Positions 58,848-64,000 of a DNA stretch of 64,000 nt are shown here, piece by piece. The stretch comes from Thermoflexaceae bacterium (GTDB taxonomy: Bacteria; Chloroflexota; Dehalococcoidia; Tepidiformales; Tepidiformaceae): positions 620,001 through 684,000 of the forward strand of contig JABTUD010000001.1 in the NCBI GenBank assembly GCA_015075555.1, read 5' to 3'. The notes beneath the pieces were generated by a model that was given only the letters and a program-made list of their open reading frames with translations, did no database searches and was not told the DNA's origin. Numbering within the stretch: the first letter of the stretch is position 1; every line of letters begins with the position of its first letter. The translations under genes and the position numbers were made by a program.

Positions 58848-59951
58848 CTACGCCCGCGATTCCACGAGCCGGTTCACCGTGGCGGCGATGTACTCCACGT
58901 CCTCGGGTTGGAGCGAAGGGTGAACGGGGAGCGACAGCACAGCTTCGGCCGCCGCTTCGGCAAACGGCAAGGAGAAGTCGCCGTGGCCGAGCTGCCGCAT
59001 GATGGGCTGGTGGTGGATGGGGATGGGGTAGTGTACAGCGCTGCCCACACCGGCTTCTTCAAGGGCCTTCAAGAGGCGGTCGCGGTCGCGTGCGACCCGG
59101 ATGGTGAACTGGTGAAAGACGTGCCGGTCGCCCTCGCGCACGCGCGGGGTTTCGGCGACCCTGATGAGCCCCGCCAGTGCTTCAGCATTGGCAATCCGGG
59201 TCTCGTTCCACGCCTCCAGGTGGCCAAGCTGCACCGTGCCGATGGCGGCAGCCAGGTCGGTCATGCGCCAGTTGAGGCCGAAGTGCTCGTGCAGGTAACG
59301 GCGCTCCTGCCCGTGGTTGCGAATGATGCGGCAGCGGGCGGCAACCTGGTCGTCGTTGGTGGTGATGACGCCGCCTTCGCCGGTGGTCATGTTCTTTGTC
59401 GGGTAGAAGCTGAAGCAACCGGTGCCGTAGGTACCCACGCGCCGGCCCTGGTGCTCGGCGCCGTGCGCCTGGCAGGCGTCCTCGATGAGGGCGAGGCCGT
59501 ACTCCTCGCAGAGGTCAGTGAACTCCTCGACCCTCGCGGGGTGGCCGAAGAGGTGGACGGGCATGACCGCCTTCGTCCGCGGGGTGATGGCGGCCTCGGC
59601 CTTCTCGGGGTCGAGGTTGAGGTCATACGGATCGATGTCGGCGAACACGGGAGTGGCGCCGCAGGCAATGATGCTGGTGGCGCTTGCAATGAAGCTAAAG
59701 GGGGTGGTGATGACCTCATCGCCGGGCCCGATGCCGTGCGCCTGCATGGCCACTATGAGGGCGGCGGTTCCGCTGTTGACGGCGATGGCGTGGCTGGCGC
59801 CCACGTAGGCGGCGAAGGCCTCTTCGAAGGCGGCCGTCCGGCTGCCCTGGGCGAGCTGGCCGCTTTCGAGGACCTCGAGCACGGCGCGCTTCTCCTCCTC
59901 GCCGACGAGTGGCTTTGCCACAGGGATGAATGGGCGTCCGGATACAGTCAC
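58848..59951 (-). CDS. DegT/DnrJ/EryC1/StrS sugar aminotransferase (WlbC/WbpE-like)
   Basis: 367 residues, PLP enzyme. Lys186 in FYPTKNMTTGEGG is the Schiff-base lysine; IPVAKPLVGEEE and QLAQGSRTAAFEE, and the LIEDACQAHGAE motif are typical. It would aminate the 3-keto product of the neighbouring dehydrogenase. Starts with GTG, with AAGGGA six bases upstream. Confidence 0.93.
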   Translation of the reverse strand: MTVSGRPFIPVAKPLVGEEEKRAVLEVLESGQLAQGSRTAAFEEAFAAYVGASHAIAVNSGTAALIVAMQAHGIGPGDEVITTPFSFIASATSIIACGATPVFADIDPYDLNLDPEKAEAAITPRTKAVMPVHLFGHPARVEEFTDLCEEYGLALIEDACQAHGAEHQGRRVGTYGTGCFSFYPTKNMTTGEGGVITTNDDQVAARCRIIRNHGQERRYLHEHFGLNWRMTDLAAAIGTVQLGHLEAWNETRIANAEALAGLIRVAETPRVREGDRHVFHQFTIRVARDRDRLLKALEEAGVGSAVHYPIPIHHQPIMRQLGHGDFSLPFAEAAAEAVLSLPVHPSLQPEDVEYIAATVNRLVESRA

Positions 59952-59981
59952 TGCGGTTCCCTTTCGGTTAGCGGTTGGAAG

Positions 59982-60581
59982 TCAGCGCGCCGGGGCGCCC
60001 TGGAGGGCAACCAGGTCACCGCCAGCGCGGCCGTAGGCGCGCCCGCAGGTTTCGCAGCGGAGCGCATCGTTGAGACGCCGGGCGCAGACGCAGACCCAGC
60101 CAAGCGGGCGCGCCGGGTTGCCACCTACCAGGCAGTGGCCGGGTACGTCACGCGTGACGACCGATCCGGCGGCGACGAGGGCCCAGGGGCCGATTGTGAT
60201 GCCCGGCAGAACCACGGAACGCGCCCCGACCGCTGCGCCGCAGCGAACCAGGGTCTCGCCGACCTCCCAGTCGGAGTCGCCTTTCAGGCTCCCATCGGGA
60301 TTGACTGCGCGCGGATAGCGGTCATTGGTGAACACCACTTCAGGCCCAACGAAGACGCCATCCTCCAGGGTCGTGCCATGGTAGACGCAGGAGTAGTTCT
60401 GGACCTTGCAGTTTGCGCCAATGTTCACGCCGGCATCGACATAGACGCCCTTTCCGATGATGCTGCCGGGGCCAATGCGGGCGCCTTCGCGCACCTGGGC
60501 GTGGTGCCAGATGCTGGCCCCGGCCCCAATCGAGGCCCCGGGGCTTACCTCGGCAGTGGGGTGCACGCGCTGCTCGCTCAC
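59982..60581 (-). CDS. Left-handed beta-helix N-acetyltransferase (WlbB/WbpD-like)
   Basis: 199 residues of hexapeptide repeats (GASIGAGASIWHHAQVREGA, then RIGPGSIIGKGVYVDAGVNI), the fold of sugar-nucleotide N-acetyltransferases. The catalytic-type His and SVVTRDVPGHCLVGGNPARP follow. The C-terminus adds VCVCARRLNDALRCETCGRAYG, a four-cysteine ribbon also seen in WbpD-type enzymes. Starts with GTG overlapping the upstream stop as GTGA. Confidence 0.9.
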   Translation of the reverse strand: MSEQRVHPTAEVSPGASIGAGASIWHHAQVREGARIGPGSIIGKGVYVDAGVNIGANCKVQNYSCVYHGTTLEDGVFVGPEVVFTNDRYPRAVNPDGSLKGDSDWEVGETLVRCGAAVGARSVVLPGITIGPWALVAAGSVVTRDVPGHCLVGGNPARPLGWVCVCARRLNDALRCETCGRAYGRAGGDLVALQGAPAR

Positions 60582-62494
60582 GTGGCAGCGGCCTCCCCCG
60601 CGGCGGTCTCCGCGCGCGCGTCCCGGTGGCCATCGAGCGAGTAGCGGCGTGCGACAAGGTGGATGCGCCCGCGCAGTTGTTCGCGATCGTCCCACATGCC
60701 CGCAGTTATCTCGTCGACGAGGCGGAGGAGCTCACTTTCAGTCACGTCGACGGAGGCGGTGAGGCGCATGACTTTCGGATGGTCGGTGCCCTGCATTTTC
60801 TCGAAGTCGGCCACGAGCTCCTCACGAAGCTTCTCGCCGGGCCGGGGCCCGGTGAACACGACTTCGATGTCCAGGCCCGGGCGCAGGCCCTGCAGCCTGA
60901 TCATGCGCTCGGCGAGCTCAAGGATGTTGATCTCCTCGCCCATGTCGAGCATATAGATGCTGCCATGCCCGCCGAAGCTGCCCGCCTGGATGACGAGGCT
61001 CACCGCCTCGGGGATGCTGATGAAGTAACGCATCATGTCGGGGTGCATGACGGTGACGGGGCCACCACGCTCGATCTGGCGCATGAAAGTTGGAACGACT
61101 GAGCCGCGGCTGCCCATGACATTGCCAAAGCGGACAGCGGCGAAGTCGGTGCGGGCGCTGTTGCGGGCAAGGGCAATCGTGAGCAGCTCGGCGATGCGTT
61201 TGGTGGCGCCCATGATGCTCGTTGGCCGCACCGCCTTATCGGTGGAGACAAGCACGAAAGTGCCGGCCTGGTAGGTCCGGGCAGCCTGGGCGACGTTGAG
61301 GGTGCCGAGCACGTTCACACGGAACGCCTCATCGGGGTGCTCTTCCATCAGGGGAACGTGCTTGAGAGCGGCGGCGTGGTAGACAAGGCCGGGCCGGACC
61401 CGGCCGAAGATGTCGTCCATGCGTTGCTCTTCGACAACATTCGCGACCCAGAGCCTGAGCGTGGTCTCGCCAGCCATAGGCGTGAGCTCAAGGGAGAGGT
61501 CGTAGAGGCCGCTCTCGTTGTTGTCGAGGAGGTGGAGCTCGCGGGGCTCGAAGCTGAGCAGCTGGCGGCAAAGCTCAGAGCCGATCGAGCCGGCCGCCCC
61601 GGTCACGAGCACAACCCGGTCCTTCACCGTTTGCGAGCAGATGGCGAAATCGACCTGCACGGGTTCACGCCCGAGGAGGTCGTCGAGGGTGATGTCCCTC
61701 AGGGTGTCGTGGCCCCCGTGAACCCAGTTATCGACCCCGGGAACCATGCGGACCGGGACGTTAAGGCGCTGGCAGACGCCGACGATCTCCCTGATTGTCG
61801 CTCCCGGGGCACGGGCGATGGCGATGGCGACCACTTCGGCGTCGCGCTTGTGGATGATCTGCTCGAGCTGGCTAACGGGGCCCAGGACAAGGAGGCCGTG
61901 GATGCGGGTGTGCAACTTCCGGGGGTCGTCGTCAATGAAGCCGACGGGCTGGTAGTTAAGCTCGGGGTCGGACTGGAGCTCGCGCGCGAGGAGCTGCCCG
62001 GTACGGTCGGCGCCGATGATCAGGAGCCGGCGTGAGGCAGAAGCGCCCCAGGGCAGTCTCGTGAGGAGACGCGAGCGCATCTTGACCATGGCCATGCCCG
62101 GGAACACGAGGGCGCCCGCCATCAGCACCACCGAGCGGGGGAGGTCGCGGTCCTGGACGAAGAAGTTGGCCGCGAACACGAGCAGTGTCACAAGGAGGAC
62201 GGGGCGGAAGAGCGCGAGGATATCGCCGATGCTGCCGTAGGCCCAGACGGTGCGGTAGACGCCAAAGAGCATGTTCGCGATGACGTAGGCGAGGGCCACA
62301 AGCGGGAAGACTCGGGCGGCAAAGAGGGCGTTCTCGCGGGGAACGCTGCCATCGAAGCGCAGGAGTAAGGCGGCCGCGTAGGCGGCAGCGACAATGAGCA
62401 CGTCGAGGATGATCGCGGCAGTGATGTGGAGCGGGTCCCCGGCCAACGACCGGCGGATGGCATTACGTTTCGTAGTCGGGGGCGAGGGATGCAT
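60578..62494 (-). CDS. UDP-N-acetylglucosamine 4,6-dehydratase, membrane-anchored (WbpM/PglF-like)
   Basis: 638 residues. Four N-terminal helices (about 20-150), a CoA-binding-like domain, then the catalytic SDR domain from residue 285: VTGAAGSIGSELCRQLL binds NAD, STDKAVRPTSIMGATKRIAE has Met in place of the usual Tyr in the Y-x3-K triad, as WbpM does. It makes UDP-2-acetamido-4-keto sugars for surface glycans. Its role in a diNAc-uronic acid route is indirect; it could supply the priming sugar. Overlaps the phosphoglycosyl transferase stop by one base. Confidence 0.93.
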   Translation of the reverse strand: MHPSPPTTKRNAIRRSLAGDPLHITAAIILDVLIVAAAYAAALLLRFDGSVPRENALFAARVFPLVALAYVIANMLFGVYRTVWAYGSIGDILALFRPVLLVTLLVFAANFFVQDRDLPRSVVLMAGALVFPGMAMVKMRSRLLTRLPWGASASRRLLIIGADRTGQLLARELQSDPELNYQPVGFIDDDPRKLHTRIHGLLVLGPVSQLEQIIHKRDAEVVAIAIARAPGATIREIVGVCQRLNVPVRMVPGVDNWVHGGHDTLRDITLDDLLGREPVQVDFAICSQTVKDRVVLVTGAAGSIGSELCRQLLSFEPRELHLLDNNESGLYDLSLELTPMAGETTLRLWVANVVEEQRMDDIFGRVRPGLVYHAAALKHVPLMEEHPDEAFRVNVLGTLNVAQAARTYQAGTFVLVSTDKAVRPTSIMGATKRIAELLTIALARNSARTDFAAVRFGNVMGSRGSVVPTFMRQIERGGPVTVMHPDMMRYFISIPEAVSLVIQAGSFGGHGSIYMLDMGEEINILELAERMIRLQGLRPGLDIEVVFTGPRPGEKLREELVADFEKMQGTDHPKVMRLTASVDVTESELLRLVDEITAGMWDDREQLRGRIHLVARRYSLDGHRDARAETAAGEAAAT

Positions 62495-63087
62495 CAGCGG
62501 GCCCCTTTGCCTGTGAGAGCGTTGAAGAAGGTCCGCCAGAGGATGTGGATGTCGGTCATGACCGAATGCTGGTCCACGTAGGCGAGATCGTAGGTAACGA
62601 TTTCGTCATAGGTCAAATCGGAGCGGCCGCTGACCTGGGCGAGGCCAGTGATCCCCGGCAGTACGTCGTGGCGGCGGTGATAGGGCAGCGGGTACTGGGC
62701 CACGATTTCGGGGAGCTCGGGCCGCGGGCCAACGAGGCTCATCTGGCCGACGAGGACGTTGAGGAGGTTGGGGAGTTCATCGAGCGATGTCCGGCGGGCG
62801 AACGATCCGAGGCGGGTTATGCGCGGTTCGCTTGCGCCGGGCGGGCTGAAGACGAAGGTGGTCCAGTCGTCGACGATGTGGGGTTGCAGTTCGCCGGGGC
62901 GCGGATGCCGCATGGTGCGGAGCTTGAACATCGTGAAGGTCGTGCCCCGCAACCCTACCCGCCGCTGGAGGAAGAAGGGGTTTCCGCGCAGCTCGATGGC
63001 GAGCGCGAGGGCGAGGATGGCGAGAATCGGCAGGACCAGCGGCGCCCCCAGGATGGTCAGCACGATGTCGAAGATGCGCTTGGCCAT
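62494..63087 (-). CDS. Monotopic phosphoglycosyl transferase (PglC/WcaJ catalytic core)
   Basis: 197 residues: a re-entrant membrane helix (FDIVLTILGAPLVLPILAIL) then the catalytic core with RRVGLRGTTFTMFKLRTM, RTSLDELPNLLNVL holding the DE dyad and PRPELPEIVAQY. It transfers a sugar phosphate from a UDP-sugar to undecaprenyl phosphate, the priming step of glycan assembly. First gene of the operon; TACCCT lies 8 bases before the ATG and a second box, TAGGCT, lies further upstream. Confidence 0.93.
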   Translation of the reverse strand: MAKRIFDIVLTILGAPLVLPILAILALALAIELRGNPFFLQRRVGLRGTTFTMFKLRTMRHPRPGELQPHIVDDWTTFVFSPPGASEPRITRLGSFARRTSLDELPNLLNVLVGQMSLVGPRPELPEIVAQYPLPYHRRHDVLPGITGLAQVSGRSDLTYDEIVTYDLAYVDQHSVMTDIHILWRTFFNALTGKGAR

Positions 63088-63095
63088 CAGGTGAA

Positions 63096-63117
63096 AGGGT
63101 AGGTGAGCAGCAGCCTA
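63096..63117 (-). promoter_or_regulatory. -10 candidates of the glycan operon
   Basis: Minus-strand TACCCT (63096-63101), 8 bases before the ATG at 63087, and TAGGCT (63112-63117). No Shine-Dalgarno; the nearer box predicts a leaderless message. Confidence 0.4.
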
Positions 63118-63160
63118 GACGCGACGAGCCGCGGAGTTCTCGAAACTGTCCGAACGTAGA

Positions 63161-63184
63161 GGGGGCAGGCGAATGCCTGCCCCC
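63161..63184 (-). terminator. Hairpin terminator of the ABC binding protein gene
   Basis: 10-base perfect stem GGGGGCAGGC / GCCTGCCCCC with a GAAT loop, 23 bases after the LivK stop codon. No T-tract. Confidence 0.7.
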
Positions 63185-63207
63185 ACGTGGTTCAGCGCAG
63201 CGCGGGG

Positions 63208-64000
63208 CTACCGCTTCGTCGTCTCGGAATCGACGATCTTTGTGGGATCGTAGTCGAATTTCCCCTTTGCCTGGTTCCAAACCTGGATGAACATCGCCTC
63301 GATAGGCCTGTGGTCATCCTTGGTGATGATCGTGGGCTTGTAGAGCAACGAGCTCGTCCAGTCGCCCTGGAAGGCGACATTTTCCATCGCGTAGATGAGG
63401 GACGAGCGGTTGAGGTTCTTGCCCGTGATGGTGAGCAGGCGCTCCAGGTGCTCGGCGAAGACCCACGCAACGATGTGGAAGGCCGTGGGGTTCGCCACGC
63501 CGTGGTCCTTGTAGAACTTCACGACCTTCTGGACGTCAGGGTCAGGGTCCGTTGGGTCGGGTCCGTAACCGGCGGTGATAACGCCATCCATGGCGCCTTC
63601 GGCCAGCTTGGCAGTCGACCCCGAAGCTGTCACAGAAGACGAGTACCAGATGACCGTCTTGCCCTGCGCCTTCACGCTCTTGAGCACGCCGGCAAACTGG
63701 GCGGGGGTGGCGTAGGTGGCGATCACCTCGGCGCCGGCGTTGATGAGCTTCAGGGCCTGGCTGGTGATGTCGGCAGCATTGGCTTCGTAGGTTTCCTCGC
63801 CAACGAGGGTGAGGGCGGTGCCAACGCCTTTCTTCAGGCCTTCGCGGCCATCCTTCCCGAAGTCGTCGTTCTGGTAGAGGATGCCGTACTTCTTCCCCTT
63901 CTGCTTGGCGGCCATCTCCTTGCCGAGGACGGTGCCCTCGGTCACATAGTCCGGTTGAATGCCGATGATGGTGGGGCCGCTGGTGGCCCACTTGCTCGCG
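63208..64000 (-). CDS. ABC transporter substrate-binding protein, LivK type (partial, runs off right edge)
   Basis: 264 codons visible of the C-terminal part; N-terminus and signal peptide lie outside. YGILYQNDDFGKDGREGLKKGV and AGAEVIATYATPAQFAGVLKSV are the Peripla_BP_6 domain-linker segments, and VANPTAFHIVAWVFAEHLER the later ligand-domain helix. Such proteins bind branched-chain amino acids or small carboxylates and aromatic acids; in Chloroflexota they are often numerous. Permease genes are not in the window. Confidence 0.9.
   Translation of the reverse strand, partial: ASKWATSGPTIIGIQPDYVTEGTVLGKEMAAKQKGKKYGILYQNDDFGKDGREGLKKGVGTALTLVGEETYEANAADITSQALKLINAGAEVIATYATPAQFAGVLKSVKAQGKTVIWYSSSVTASGSTAKLAEGAMDGVITAGYGPDPTDPDPDVQKVVKFYKDHGVANPTAFHIVAWVFAEHLERLLTITGKNLNRSSLIYAMENVAFQGDWTSSLLYKPTIITKDDHRPIEAMFIQVWNQAKGKFDYDPTKIVDSETTKR

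Noticed and set aside
58263-60644. 793-codon open frame on the plus strand across the glycan genes
   Set aside because: It lies antisense to three genes with clear families and catalytic motifs, and its own translation has no domain pattern.
1-64000. Replication origin, rRNA operon, prophage or insertion sequence anywhere in the window
   Set aside because: No DnaA-box cluster, rRNA-like sequence, phage structural gene or DDE transposase was found on either strand.

Overview
The window is a GC-rich, densely packed bacterial chromosome segment with about 58 protein genes, no rRNA or tRNA that I can see, and no insertion sequence, phage or CRISPR array. Gene content fits a Chloroflexota bacterium of a Dehalococcoidia-like lineage: a fused AccD-AccA carboxyltransferase, DUF3090 and DUF3048 proteins, RNase J, many acyl-CoA enzymes and a type II DMSO-reductase-family enzyme. 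This placement is an inference from gene families, not a measured phylogeny. Several genes have a TANNNT box 6-8 bases before the start codon and no Shine-Dalgarno sequence, so leaderless transcription looks common. Other genes have a clear AGGAG-type site or overlap the previous gene as ATGA or GTGA.

Left part (1-17.6 kb): glycerol use (glpD, cut by the window edge, and glpK) beside pfkA; a DUF3048 surface protein; DUF3090; a WYL regulator; an Xaa-Pro peptidase with a DPP4-like S9 peptidase; a rhodanese; two tandem small four-cysteine proteins of unknown function; a MarR regulator convergent with an MFS transporter; and a membrane-anchored gluzincin peptidase.

Housekeeping block (16.8-37.8 kb): a 12-kb minus-strand run of DUF177, rpmF, fabD, fabG, nusB, acpP, tatB, tatC, a TauE permease, a type 4 uracil-DNA glycosylase, RNase J, ftsK and accDA couples fatty acid synthesis with protein export and nucleic acid maintenance. 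On the plus strand follow a coiled-coil zinc-ribbon protein, a serine-recombinase homologue that has lost its catalytic residues, prfB with its programmed +1 frameshift, and a second membrane-anchored gluzincin. A minus-strand phospholipid set (two acyltransferases, PHP hydrolase, CDP-alcohol phosphatidyltransferase) closes the block.

Catabolic island (37.9-52.1 kb): a polytopic membrane protein with paired histidines, then a TorD-type chaperone and the beta, gamma and alpha subunits of an ethylbenzene-dehydrogenase-like molybdenum enzyme. Divergent from these is an operon of acyl-CoA dehydrogenase, nitroreductase-fold protein, SCP2-type thiolase and a two-subunit CoA transferase, followed by a convergent acyl-CoA dehydrogenase and a small protein resembling DUF6125. 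I read this as oxygen-independent hydroxylation of a hydrophobic substrate followed by CoA-thioester degradation. The substrate cannot be read from the sequence.

Right part (52.2-64 kb): a PPOX flavoprotein, an Uma2 nuclease, a GNAT acetyltransferase, a class V aminotransferase and a lipoprotein sugar dehydrogenase. Then comes a six-gene surface-glycan operon (phosphoglycosyl transferase, nucleotide-sugar 4,6-dehydratase, N-acetyltransferase, aminotransferase, 3-dehydrogenase, UDP-sugar 6-dehydrogenase) that could make a UDP-diacetamido-uronic acid. Last is a LivK-type ABC binding protein cut by the right edge.
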